Positions 6,805-15,339 of a stretch of DNA of 64,000 nt are shown piece by piece. Under the pieces are notes generated by a model, which was not told the DNA's origin, made no database searches, and saw only the letters and a list, made by a program, of their open reading frames with translations. The DNA is taken from assembly GCF_033898525.1 (NCBI RefSeq), contig NZ_JAXAFJ010000004.1, positions 124,001-188,000 on the forward strand, in the 5' to 3' direction. The stretch's first letter is position 1, and every line of letters starts with the position of its first letter. The position numbers and the translations under genes were made by a program. Source of the stretch: Flaviflagellibacter rhizophilus (GTDB lineage: Bacteria; Pseudomonadota; Alphaproteobacteria; Rhizobiales; Methylopilaceae).

Positions 6805-8955
6805 CTAAGCCGCAACTTTCGTGGCGAAGACGCAAGGTGCCGCACCTGGAGGCGCCGCTAACATCGGCCACCAGAAAGGTCCTGCTTTCCAGCCGAGTTC
6901 AGGTCCTCCGTCCTGCCGCAGCATCACGATAGCCGGGGCAGTTCGGCCGCGCGAACGAACCAGGTCGCGTAATTCTGACGTACCAAGAATGGAGAGGCCC
7001 GACCGATCTCCTGAACGCTCCCGATGTAGCCGGCGTCCTGTCTCAGCAAGAAGCAGGACCTGACCGCTACCACGTTCGGCGTAATAACGAAGCAGCCCCC
7101 GCATCGCGTCCCACTCAAAAGCGCCGTCCTCCGCAAGCTCCAGCGTGGGCTCTATCGCGTCAAGCAACGCGACTGCATCCTCGAGCGGAAACTCGACAAA
7201 GGTCTTCGTGTCACCTGCGGCACGCTCAACAATACGGTCAATGGCAGCTATCTGCCGACCAAGTCGAGTAGCAGAGACAGTGTTAAAGCCCGTGGGCAAC
7301 AACACCTGATTGGGTCGAACAGCCACGACACCGCTGAGCTTCACCTTACTCGGAGCGCAGGGCACAATCCCCTGACGAGCATCACTCTGGATGAAAACAA
7401 CGCCTGCATCATGCGCACCACTTTCGAATGCTTCGCGAAGAGCGGTCTCAAGCGCGTAAATCTTAGACAGTCGGGAATGAACGCTGCGCGATGTATAAAA
7501 CCGCGTCACGGCAAGATCGTCAGGATGGCGGGCGCCATACATACGCGAGTGTTGGAGAACAGTATCCGCCTGCATGCGCTTGGGGTTACGGCCATAGTAG
7601 AAGGCGATCAGGTTAGGAACGGTAATCCCGCGATCAAGGATGCTGCCGCCGATGAACAGGTTCGCTTTAGTTCGAAGGCGAAGCTCTGCAGTGTCGGCAT
7701 CCAGCAAGGGCTCCAGCTGTGCATCGGAATTGACGCGCTGAACGTTGAGCTCGCCGTCGCCGATCATCGTTCGGACGTCGTCGAAAGCCTCGGACGAGGA
7801 TGGTAGGTGCCCCTCATTCGCGACGACAGATTTTGAAAGATCGGCGTAAGCCTCATTGAAAAGGGCTCGGAGCCGCTCATCGTTTTGCTCAACGGCCGAC
7901 TCGAATGCTTTTGCTATGCGATGTACAGTCTCCCACTGCCAGTCATGCGCGGCACGCTGAGTGTCATTGTGGATGATCATTGAATACTTTTGAGGACGCT
8001 GGTCGAGCTTTACCTGCTGACGGCGGCGCACTGAAACAGCGAGCAGGAAGCTCATCAACGCGCGTCGAAGGATCTTAATGTTCTCACTCGTCCAGAGGCG
8101 ATCCTCTCGGATTGTCCGACCATCAGCTGTTCGCAGCGCGTCATGCTCCCGATCTTCCACTTCGACATAGAGGTAGTATCGCAAGTCATCCGCGCCCCAG
8201 CCGCCGAAATAGGCCTCGCCCCCGACGTACGCTCCGTGGATCGGTAGTAGGACCGTGAACGCTGGCCGCTTGGGGTAAAAGAACTCTGTTGCCTGACTGG
8301 CACCGTCATAGGCCTCAGGCTGAAGATAGAGCGCGTAAGGTGTCGCGGTGACCTGCAAAAAAGCGATCCCAGATAGCGTCTCGCGCAGTCTGTCCATCTG
8401 GTTCGCAATAGCGCCCTGATCGTAGTCGTCCTGCCCCTTCTTCTTGGTGAAGCGGACACTTGCCATGTCAGCCTCATCGTCAACCAGCAAGACACGTTTT
8501 TCTCGAAGTTGCGGATAAGTGTCATCGAACAGTGCTTGGATCCGGTCCAGGTTCTGGACCTGCTTCTTAGCGACTATGATGATCTTGCGACGCAGCTCAG
8601 ACTTGGTGAGTGCGTCTGGTGTCGACATTATATCGAACACGAGGATCTCGTCGTTACAGACGAATTCCTTGAAGTCGTGGTTGATTCTTTTCACTGTTTG
8701 ACTAGCGAGCGTCTTCGTCCCCTTCGTCAAGACGATGGCAATGTCGAATTCCCGGTCGAACGCCCGCGCGATTACGCCCAGAAAAGCGCGGGTCTTACCG
8801 GACTGGATTTTGCCCAACAACATGCCAGGTTTGCGGGGATCGTCGGCGGTCTCGAGCTGGTCGACTACGGACTCAATACATCGCTGCAAATCTTCGTCAT
8901 CGTTCCGAGCGTCGCGGAGCCTTGAATAGAAACCCACGAAGCGCCTCCCATCCAT
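6805..8955 (-). CDS. Z1-family superfamily-2-like NTPase of restriction systems
   Basis: A 716-residue protein. Walker A GKIQSGKT is at 48-55, the Walker B-like LLVDDEAD at about 157-163, and a helicase motif III-like QVTATPY at 201-207; further on NLFIGGSILDRGITV and the arginine-rich HSRMYGAR segment resemble helicase motifs V and VI. This is the Z1 family, repeatedly found in operons with C5-cytosine methylases, Vsr nucleases and MORC-like ATPases, where it is thought to be the DNA-translocating part of a restriction complex. Here the neighbours are Vsr, methylase and a GIY-YIG nuclease, but no MORC gene is present. The frame stays open about 150 bp upstream without an ATG, GTG or TTG, so ATG 8955 is the only standard start. 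Confidence 0.8.
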   Translation of the reverse strand: MDGRRFVGFYSRLRDARNDDEDLQRCIESVVDQLETADDPRKPGMLLGKIQSGKTRAFLGVIARAFDREFDIAIVLTKGTKTLASQTVKRINHDFKEFVCNDEILVFDIMSTPDALTKSELRRKIIIVAKKQVQNLDRIQALFDDTYPQLREKRVLLVDDEADMASVRFTKKKGQDDYDQGAIANQMDRLRETLSGIAFLQVTATPYALYLQPEAYDGASQATEFFYPKRPAFTVLLPIHGAYVGGEAYFGGWGADDLRYYLYVEVEDREHDALRTADGRTIREDRLWTSENIKILRRALMSFLLAVSVRRRQQVKLDQRPQKYSMIIHNDTQRAAHDWQWETVHRIAKAFESAVEQNDERLRALFNEAYADLSKSVVANEGHLPSSSEAFDDVRTMIGDGELNVQRVNSDAQLEPLLDADTAELRLRTKANLFIGGSILDRGITVPNLIAFYYGRNPKRMQADTVLQHSRMYGARHPDDLAVTRFYTSRSVHSRLSKIYALETALREAFESGAHDAGVVFIQSDARQGIVPCAPSKVKLSGVVAVRPNQVLLPTGFNTVSATRLGRQIAAIDRIVERAAGDTKTFVEFPLEDAVALLDAIEPTLELAEDGAFEWDAMRGLLRYYAERGSGQVLLLAETGRRLHRERSGDRSGLSILGTSELRDLVRSRGRTAPAIVMLRQDGGPELGWKAGPFWWPMLAAPPGAAPCVFATKVAA

Positions 8956-9165
8956 CTTCTGCCGACCCTTAACATGCGCGCATGGCGCTTCAGTCGGGCT
9001 CAGAATCGCCGAGGAGCCAGTAAAGCCGATCTTGGGTAAACCTGCAAAATGTCTATCGTGATCAGGAGACCGGCAGGCGCACGACTTCGCTCGAGCCCGG
9101 ACAGATCTTAGTCGTTAGCTCAGAATCCCGAATGCGAATTCTAGCAATGTTCGCTGATCGATGAT

Positions 9166-9867
9166 TCAGGCTTCATCAGCACCTTCCTCAGCTTCGGCTA
9201 GCTCTGCGGCCTGCTGTTCGACAACGGCTTTCGGCAGCTTCGCGAGAGGGCGACCAGCAAAATAGTCGGCAACTCGCTGGATCAGGAATTCGCTCGTCAA
9301 TGGACTATCAGCTAGCTTGTGCGAGAAGGATCGGCCGGGATGCAGCACGTCCCAGGGAGATTTGAACTGGGTGGCCCGCCTTCTGCCCGGATCCTTGTTA
9401 CCAAAGCCGTCTATGGCTCGGTTCCAAACGGGCTTGAAGGACTCGATCAGCATGTTCTCGCCGAGAGGTATCCAGATATCATCCACAACGAGATGCCGAA
9501 TGCAAAAGTCAGCTAGGTCAAGGTTTTCCGATTCGGAGACAGATGCGGCATGCTGTCGAAGGCGCTCAGCCAATGCTGTGCCGCCTGCCGCCGCATTCTC
9601 GTTCAAGCCGCCCTTCCGCCCTCCTTTGGGAATAGCTTTGCCGACATAAATGGGCATTCTGAACTGCCCATCCGCGTTTGCTGCGGCAACTGGCGTGTAC
9701 GGCGGAAAGCGACCGACATAGTAAATAACGTACATGCCCGCGCCGATGATGTGATCGACTTCAGCAAGTGGCGTCGTTGGGCGATTTAGCAGCTCCCCCT
9801 CGATGCTCCGTGCGAGATTGATACGCGCAAGTGGGTTGTAAGCGGCCTCGCTTTCTTTCCGCCTCAT
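9166..9867 (-). CDS. Eco29kI-family GIY-YIG restriction endonuclease
   Basis: A 233-residue type II restriction enzyme. The GIY-YIG core is visible as GAGMYVIYYVG (43-52) and PIYVGKA (72-78), followed by ERLRQH with R104, E142 in MLIESFKP and N149 in VWN, matching the catalytic set of the Eco29kI/NgoMIII group. Members recognise CCGCGG; that specificity is family knowledge and not proven here. The ATG overlaps the methyltransferase stop by four bases (9864-9867), so methylase and nuclease are co-translated, with the methylase first as expected for host protection. The C-terminal Glu/Ala-rich tail is variable. Confidence 0.88.
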   Translation of the reverse strand: MRRKESEAAYNPLARINLARSIEGELLNRPTTPLAEVDHIIGAGMYVIYYVGRFPPYTPVAAANADGQFRMPIYVGKAIPKGGRKGGLNENAAAGGTALAERLRQHAASVSESENLDLADFCIRHLVVDDIWIPLGENMLIESFKPVWNRAIDGFGNKDPGRRRATQFKSPWDVLHPGRSFSHKLADSPLTSEFLIQRVADYFAGRPLAKLPKAVVEQQAAELAEAEEGADEA

Positions 9868-11024
9868 GCGGCTGCCGTGAGGTGCTTAGCGACGCTTTCG
9901 CCCACAGCCTGAGCCAGCATCACCGGGACGGCATTCCCCAGCTGCCGCATGGTTTCGCTCCAAGAGCCATGGAAGAGAAAGTTGTCAGGAAAGGTCTGGA
10001 GGCGCGCGCTTTCGCGCACGCTAAAATAGCGCACTGAGCCATCAGGTCGCGCCAGCATGTTCTCGCCCCCAGGGACGCCGTGGACGCCCGCCTTGAGCGT
10101 CTTAGCCGGTTCATCAAGCGGGCTGCCAGTATGGCCGGGGTAAGATCGGGCTCCCGGCTGAAAGCGGTGGTTTAGAACGCCGGCAGGAGGTCCGTCCAAA
10201 CTCTCAAGATCCGGGAGATCGTGGATAGCGTCGCGCACTGTGCGCCACGGTAAGCTGTCTGGCTTGATATGGATGCGCTTCGCGCGATCAATTGCCCTTG
10301 GGCTCATCAACTGGCCGCGCCGTGAGACCCGATGGCGATCCCAATAATTTCCGTAGGTTTGATCCCAGAGCAGTCCTTCTAGAGAGTGAGTCTCGGTTGG
10401 AAAGGACCAAGTAACATTAAGGTCATCTCGGAGTCCCACGAAAACAACCCTCTCGCGGCGCTGCGGCACGCCAAAGTTGGCAGCGTTCAGCACACGAGTG
10501 ACGACTCGATAATGAAGGTCGGTACGTGAGCCGCTAGTGTGGTGGCCCTCCAGGCGAGCTAGGTGCTCATTCCAACTTTCATCTGGCCTCGCAACGATCG
10601 TTGGGTGCTCCAGCTGGAGCCGCACATACTCGTAGTAGTTGCGGAAGCTAGCTCGAGTGAGCCCCTTCACATTCTCGAAAATGAACGCCTTTGGGCGAGC
10701 TTGACGCACGGCGCGAATCGCCTGCGGGAACATGTCTCGGACATCGTCATGAGCTCGGTGCTTTCCTCCCAGCGAGAAAGGCTGACAGGGCGGACCGCCA
10801 GATATCAGCTGGAGCTTGCCTTCATACGAGCTGAAATCAACAGCCCGCACATCGCCATGGGTGACGTTCCAACCCGCCATGGCCTTGATGCCGCGGCGCT
10901 TGTTCTCAGTCAGCGTATCGCAGCAATAGCGGTCCCATTCGACCACACGCACCGGATGAAAGCCAGCTTGGTGCAGCCCCATGCCTAAACCGCCAGCACC
11001 GGCAAAAAGCTCGATCGAGTTCAT
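9864..11024 (-). CDS. DNA (cytosine-5-)-methyltransferase
   Basis: A 386-residue C5-cytosine methylase. It begins with the AdoMet-binding motif IELFAGAGGLGMGLHQAG, followed by the catalytic GGPPCQPFS (C80), FENVKG (motif VI, 117-121), VPQRRERVVFVG (motif VIII), a variable target-recognition segment, and C-terminal motifs around RLQTFPDNF and QLGNAVPV. It protects host sites from the Eco29kI-type nuclease encoded immediately downstream with a four-base overlap. Its ATG shares a base with the TGA of the upstream vsr gene (TGATG), so the three genes form one translationally coupled unit. Confidence 0.93.
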   Translation of the reverse strand: MNSIELFAGAGGLGMGLHQAGFHPVRVVEWDRYCCDTLTENKRRGIKAMAGWNVTHGDVRAVDFSSYEGKLQLISGGPPCQPFSLGGKHRAHDDVRDMFPQAIRAVRQARPKAFIFENVKGLTRASFRNYYEYVRLQLEHPTIVARPDESWNEHLARLEGHHTSGSRTDLHYRVVTRVLNAANFGVPQRRERVVFVGLRDDLNVTWSFPTETHSLEGLLWDQTYGNYWDRHRVSRRGQLMSPRAIDRAKRIHIKPDSLPWRTVRDAIHDLPDLESLDGPPAGVLNHRFQPGARSYPGHTGSPLDEPAKTLKAGVHGVPGGENMLARPDGSVRYFSVRESARLQTFPDNFLFHGSWSETMRQLGNAVPVMLAQAVGESVAKHLTAAA

Positions 11025-11434
11025 CAGCCTAGAAATGTCCGAAGGGTGGATTCCATCTGCGTTCTATCTTTTATCCTGCACTCCCACACAATCAAAACGT
11101 CCCAACCCAGGGCGCCGAGGTGATCCTGGTTCTCTTGATCACGGGCGCGATTGCGCTCGAGCTTCGGCAACCAAAAATCCAGCTTTGTTTTGGGAAGGCG
11201 GGCGAGCTTACAGGCTGGATCACCATGACGGTGCCAGAAGCATCCGTGAACGAAAATTGCCTTATGTCTGCGTGGAAAAACGAGATCGGGACTGCCTGGC
11301 AGTTCACAAGTATGAAGGCGATATCTGTAGCCCATACCATGCACAAGATGGCGCACGAGCATCTCGGGAGCTGTGTTCTTGCTGCGAACTAGGCTCATCC
11401 GTCGGCTGCGTTCGGTTGGCTCCAAGGTGTCCAT
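11024..11434 (-). CDS. vsr: Very short patch repair endonuclease
   Basis: A 136-residue Vsr-type nuclease. Diagnostic segments are RSRRMSLVRSKNTAPE, the catalytic GSPDLVFPRR (D50), and the zinc-binding VHGCFWHRH with a downstream Cys (C75). Such enzymes nick at T:G mismatches produced when 5-methylcytosine deaminates, limiting mutation at sites methylated by the cognate methylase. It is first in the vsr-methylase-restriction operon and couples to the methylase through a TGATG junction. The length is that of the canonical family. Confidence 0.93.
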   Translation of the reverse strand: MDTLEPTERSRRMSLVRSKNTAPEMLVRHLVHGMGYRYRLHTCELPGSPDLVFPRRHKAIFVHGCFWHRHGDPACKLARLPKTKLDFWLPKLERNRARDQENQDHLGALGWDVLIVWECRIKDRTQMESTLRTFLG

Positions 11435-11530
11435 GCTTAACCCTTTTACTTGCGCTACGCGCCGCCCGCCCGCTGCACTGATGGCCCACTCACGTACCCG
11501 TTCACGTTTTTTGTCGGCTGAGCTGGACCC

Positions 11531-13201
11531 TCAGGAGCTCTTCAGAAAAGCTAAGGAAAAGGCGTCGTATCGTAAAGTGAGCCAGCGCCGCCGGTTCGAC
11601 CCCGGGAATCCCTGAACCTGGATCTGCGTGCCTCCTTTAGGCCCGTTCATAGCCAGATGCCCCGCCTCCTTGAGCTGCGCTCGCAGGACATGACAAGCCA
11701 CATCTGACCCCGCGACCCCCCTCACCCAGCCAGGATCTAGAGCTACCACAGATCCAATCCCGATGGTCCGCTGGAACCCGACTGCACGATTTCGTAAACC
11801 GTCCGGGAGCTTTCGCCCAGCGGGAAGGGTGGGAATGCGCCCTTCATCCATGGCCGTTCGAACTGCAGCAAGAAAACTGCTTACGCCGCAGCCTGACGAG
11901 GCTATCTGGCGCCGGGCAACCCGATAGGTCCCGAGCACCGACAGGCGCCCAAACAACGGTGTCCAAGGAGCCACTCCCGCGCGGGCGGCAAGGTCTGCGG
12001 CCGCATACAGGAGGCCGAACTTGTTCGCGAACCGGGTTTCCCAAGCTTGTTCCTCTGCTCCAACCGTCACGATGAACCTGGCCCGCAGGATCTGTACTTC
12101 CTCCATGGCTTCAGCTCGTTGGCCGAGGAGCCATTCAACCCATGGCCGCAGTGCCACGCCGTAGTTCGCTTGGATAGTTGCCTCGGCCTCCGCAATGAGC
12201 TGGGTTGGTGATGAGCGCCGGCTACTCCAGCGGCGATCGAAGATCCCTCCCTCGGCCTCTGGCGGCACAGGGATGTCGATGTAACGTGCCTGTTCTCCGC
12301 GCAGCCGCGCTCTCCCGGAAACGGAATCGAGGGGCGTTTCGCCGGAAGTTAGTCCGGTGACCTTCCAGGAGGAGTTCGGCAGGTGGTATTTGACGCTTTT
12401 CGACCGCGACTTTCCGCTCCCACCAGCCACCTTGAACGCAATGGATTTCCGCCGATCAGGTCCGGCCGGGTCCTGTCCTTCTTCATCCAGAAGCACGCAC
12501 AAATCGGACCGGCGTACGCACATTTCGTCGATCGCCGTATCAGTCATGTTGAAGGTTGGTAGATCGTTCTTACCGGCCCGGCCATAAACAGACGCGGCGC
12601 ACCTCAGAACGCCTGTCTTGCCGGTGCTGGAGTCCCCGTGGAAGTGGAACAGGGCGCCCTCGCCCTCGCTGATGAGATCCAGCAAGGGCCCGGCGAACGC
12701 TGCTGCGATCCCCGTCGTGAGAAAGCGTGACCAGCGGCAAGGGCCGGCGAGTCCCTCTCGCCAGGCCTCCAGCGATCCCGCTGACAAGAAGGCGCGATCA
12801 TCGTCGCCGCTGGCCCGCTCGTAGCTGAGGTGGCCTGCCTCCTCCCCGGCTGTCCAGGCCTGGTGCACATAGGTATTGGTGCCATGCCACCCGTGACGGC
12901 TAGTTACCTTGCTGATCCCCGGTGCAGGCACCCGGAGCATCCTTTCCACTGCAGCCTTTGCCGCGGACGGGTCTGCCGGTGCGTTCCAGCCCCTGTCCAT
13001 CAGCTTTGCCAGGACATCTCCCGGCCGCCTCAGCTGAGAGCGGAGAAGCGTCGTTGACGCCTGTTTCCCTGACAGATCCTGGAAGGCGATCCTTACTTCG
13101 TGCTGATCCGTGTCTATGTCATGAAGGATGCTGTCGATCCGCAAACTCGCTACGGAGCTCGCGGTATCAAACAGGTCATTGAATGGGACGTTTGTTGACA
13201 T
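11531..13201 (-). CDS. DUF927-domain P-loop ATPase of integrative elements
   Basis: A 556-residue protein. A DUF927-type helicase-like core occupies the middle: GWHGTNTYV, LFHFHGDSSTGKT (Walker A, 189-196), YGRAGKND, and the acidic LCVLLDEEGQDP as Walker B. The family is common in prophages and integrative elements next to primase or replication genes, suggesting a role in element replication or maintenance, though no member of this group is well characterised. AGGA lies seven bases before the ATG. A 41-bp inverted repeat stands just upstream and may control this gene or serve as an origin-like site. Confidence 0.8.
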   Translation of the reverse strand: MSTNVPFNDLFDTASSVASLRIDSILHDIDTDQHEVRIAFQDLSGKQASTTLLRSQLRRPGDVLAKLMDRGWNAPADPSAAKAAVERMLRVPAPGISKVTSRHGWHGTNTYVHQAWTAGEEAGHLSYERASGDDDRAFLSAGSLEAWREGLAGPCRWSRFLTTGIAAAFAGPLLDLISEGEGALFHFHGDSSTGKTGVLRCAASVYGRAGKNDLPTFNMTDTAIDEMCVRRSDLCVLLDEEGQDPAGPDRRKSIAFKVAGGSGKSRSKSVKYHLPNSSWKVTGLTSGETPLDSVSGRARLRGEQARYIDIPVPPEAEGGIFDRRWSSRRSSPTQLIAEAEATIQANYGVALRPWVEWLLGQRAEAMEEVQILRARFIVTVGAEEQAWETRFANKFGLLYAAADLAARAGVAPWTPLFGRLSVLGTYRVARRQIASSGCGVSSFLAAVRTAMDEGRIPTLPAGRKLPDGLRNRAVGFQRTIGIGSVVALDPGWVRGVAGSDVACHVLRAQLKEAGHLAMNGPKGGTQIQVQGFPGSNRRRWLTLRYDAFSLAFLKSS

Positions 13202-13217
13202 GTGATCTTCCTAAAGA

Positions 13218-13258
13218 GGTGAGCGGTGAGCAGAGAGGCCGACTGCTCACCGCTCACC
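13218..13258. repeat. 16-bp perfect inverted repeat built of tandem heptamers
   Basis: The left arm GGTGAGCGGTGAGCAG (13218-13233) and the right arm (13243-13258) are exact reverse complements around a 9-base spacer. Each arm contains GGTGAGC twice in tandem, so the site has four copies of one heptamer in mirror arrangement. It sits 17 bp upstream of the DUF927 start codon. Candidate roles are an operator for a dimer-of-dimers regulator, an iteron-type origin, or a terminator for the gene at 13370-14293; no T-run follows on the minus strand. Confidence 0.6.
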
Positions 13259-13369
13259 GGCGATTGCGACGCCACCAATTCCGGCGCGCCAAGTTGCAGT
13301 TCACACAGTTTTCCAGTGCCGGGGTTCCATGTTCACGCGTGATCACCAGAGCTCGGCAAGCTGACGAAG

Positions 13370-14293
13370 CTAAACAGGATGGGAGGTGTTGGAGCTTTTA
13401 GGATGGGACCGTGAAACCGGCTTGGGCTTCATCAGAGGTATGCCGGACAGCAACCATCGTGAGGTCAAACCCACTTCGTCTAGGTGCAGGGCCAACTCCA
13501 CCTTCTGCCAAGCCAAGAGGTCGCGATCACGCGTGTTGCGACAAACCGTGCGGCCCTCTTTGCCGATGTGCTTGGGAATGGTCACACGGCGGTCGAAGGT
13601 GGTTTTGACGCAATACGCGAAGGCTCGAAGGTCGCCGTTGAAGCGATCGGCTTTGATCGGACGAGGCACATCCGGAGTCCTAGGAAACAGAGCACGGATC
13701 AAGGCCTCAGCGCGGAACCAAGCCTGTTGCGGGATCACGACGTAGACGTGCGCACACCTTCCGGATCTCCTGGGAGAAGGGTCAGCGGCATCATCACGGC
13801 GGATGAAGGGTGCCGTCTCATTGTACGAGACGTCGACACCTCCGATGAAGGTGTTGATCTTCGCTGCGTGAAGCGCGCGGAGGACGCGGTACTTAGCTGC
13901 TCGGATGCTCCCGCGGACGACAGCGCTCGTGTCCGGGGCCGTGGGGATGATGGTGACGGCCATCATATTGTCGTAGCGGGCGACGGCATGCAGCCTTGCG
14001 GACTCGTCGGCCTTGCCCACAAAGCGGCGCTGCGCTGCACGGCCACATTCGGGGCACGCGCCACTAGCGCATCGGCGCAGCGGACGGCACTCGTTGAGCT
14101 TCTCTGCCAACGAGAGCGCCATTGCGTCCTGCTTGCCATGGCGGCGCAGCACTTTCACCAGCTTGCGGCGCTCGATAGCGGCTTCTTCTGACGTTTGGCA
14201 GGGCCTGTTCGCCTTGCCCTGGCGCCAGTAGGGCGGGCCGTCGCCGTGCAGGATCTCCTTCAGAACAAGCTTTCTATCACGCTTGATGGACAT
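13370..14293 (-). CDS. Unrecognised island protein with Cys cluster; possible divergent replication initiator
   Basis: A 307-residue protein that I cannot assign firmly. A CxxxxCPECGR cluster (about 76-84) suggests a zinc knuckle. The centre has TFIGGVDVSYNE, then CAHVYVVIP, and later LRAFAYCVKTTF, a spacing loosely like the HUH and tyrosine motifs of rolling-circle Rep proteins, but only one His is seen where HUH needs two. The C-terminal 40 residues are Pro/Ser/Lys-rich. It lies between the AlpA region and the DUF927 gene in the replication/maintenance end of the island. Replication initiation is a weak inference. Confidence 0.5.
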   Translation of the reverse strand: MSIKRDRKLVLKEILHGDGPPYWRQGKANRPCQTSEEAAIERRKLVKVLRRHGKQDAMALSLAEKLNECRPLRRCASGACPECGRAAQRRFVGKADESARLHAVARYDNMMAVTIIPTAPDTSAVVRGSIRAAKYRVLRALHAAKINTFIGGVDVSYNETAPFIRRDDAADPSPRRSGRCAHVYVVIPQQAWFRAEALIRALFPRTPDVPRPIKADRFNGDLRAFAYCVKTTFDRRVTIPKHIGKEGRTVCRNTRDRDLLAWQKVELALHLDEVGLTSRWLLSGIPLMKPKPVSRSHPKSSNTSHPV

Positions 14294-14432
14294 CTCTTTG
14301 CTTCCTCGATGGACACGACTGGTCGATCCCGCGTTTGCAGGTGGCTCGATCGTTGAACGGCAGTTTCAGTTTTTGTGGTGGTTCGAAGAGGAGCCCGGGG
14401 GTCTGCCCCGGGCGTCCTTATTGTTTACCGGA

Positions 14433-15011
14433 TCAGCGCTGGGTCTCAGGTGAATCAGAGAAGGCCGACGAGCCCTCCGCTGATGCATGATCCCCCGGTA
14501 TTACGAACCTAGAGGCCAACAATGAGGAGGCCTGCGAGCGGCGCAGTTGCTCTTGAGAAGAACGCCTCGACTTTCGCCAGCGAGGGTCACTCATGATGAT
14601 CGGAGCACCCAGTACAGTGTAAGCGTCAGCACGCCGACATCCCGTTAGCGCCAAATAGTGAAGCAGCAGAACGTAGCTCTTGAAATTCTCTGGCTTCTCG
14701 GCTGCGTCAGGAAAAATGCGCAGTACGACCCAGCAGAAGATGTCGTTGAATGGGACCTCTTCGGGCGGGCACTCGTCTTCCCAGATGAGATCTTTCCGAA
14801 ACTCCTTCCAGGATCCGGCGTCCGTCATCAGGTGCTTGCCAAAGCCGTAAGCCAATGCGAGCACACGCAGCGTGCGTCTATGGCGATTTGGCTGGATGGC
14901 CACCGCCTCGTTGAACAGAAAGTCCGCGTAGGCAGCTACGCCTCCGCGGCGGAGCATCTCAGCTTTGTAGAAACAAGCTTCAAGGCCCTTTGATGCGTGA
15001 GCGCGGTTCAT
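14433..15011 (-). CDS. Hypothetical island protein
   Basis: About 192 residues, no recognised domain. It is mostly helical in appearance, with an aromatic- and Trp-containing centre (KEFRKDLIWED, DIFCWVVLRIFP) and a polar Ser-rich tail. ATG 15011 is preferred over an in-frame ATG at 15035 because it follows GGAGG and overlaps the TGA of the upstream AlpA-type gene (ATGA, 15008-15011), so the two are translationally coupled. The 139 bp downstream before the next gene contain no supported feature. Confidence 0.6.
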   Translation of the reverse strand: MNRAHASKGLEACFYKAEMLRRGGVAAYADFLFNEAVAIQPNRHRRTLRVLALAYGFGKHLMTDAGSWKEFRKDLIWEDECPPEEVPFNDIFCWVVLRIFPDAAEKPENFKSYVLLLHYLALTGCRRADAYTVLGAPIIMSDPRWRKSRRSSQEQLRRSQASSLLASRFVIPGDHASAEGSSAFSDSPETQR

Positions 15012-15232
15012 GCGCCCACCTCCTGATTGAGGCATTCGCAGAAGGCTTTGACGTCCTCACAGCGCCAGGCGGTGATACGCGGCGAAAGCTTGACCGGCTT
15101 GGGCGCCTTGCCGCTTTTTACCCACGCCCACCACGTGCTCTTGCACACGGGGATCGGGCCGTCGGGCGCGAGGACCTGGTTAAGCCGCAGAAAGCGGCAC
15201 CCGTTGGGCGGGCCGTATTGAATAGACTGCAT
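15008..15232 (-). CDS. AlpA-family DNA-binding regulator (excisionase-like)
   Basis: A 74-residue winged-helix protein of the AlpA/MerR-like excisionase class. CRFLRLNQVL is followed by VCKSTWWAWVKSGKAPKPVKLSPRITAWRCEDVKAF, the usual recognition helix and R-x-(T/V)-x-W wing. ATG 15232 is chosen because GGAGAAGAG lies just upstream and the family starts here; an upstream in-frame ATG at 15310 would add 26 unrelated residues. AlpA proteins regulate integrase expression or direct excision of P4-like elements, and the integrase lies about 1 kb away on the same strand. Confidence 0.82.
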   Translation of the reverse strand: MQSIQYGPPNGCRFLRLNQVLAPDGPIPVCKSTWWAWVKSGKAPKPVKLSPRITAWRCEDVKAFCECLNQEVGA

Positions 15233-15339
15233 AACGCTCTTCTCCGATGTCCGTCGTTGGACAGAAGAGGAATTGGGCGTTCGCAGCTTTGGTTGGATTA
15301 TGCCCGCCACGCTTCATAATGCAGGCGGCCCAGCATCAT

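Noticed and set aside
11590..11620. tRNA T-arm-like GGTTCGACCCCGGGAATCC
   Set aside because: It lies inside the DUF927 coding region, and no acceptor stem, anticodon arm or CCA end can be folded around it.
13370..14293. Firm annotation as HUH relaxase or Rep
   Set aside because: Only one His is present at the HVYV strand, and no tyrosine motif can be placed with confidence.
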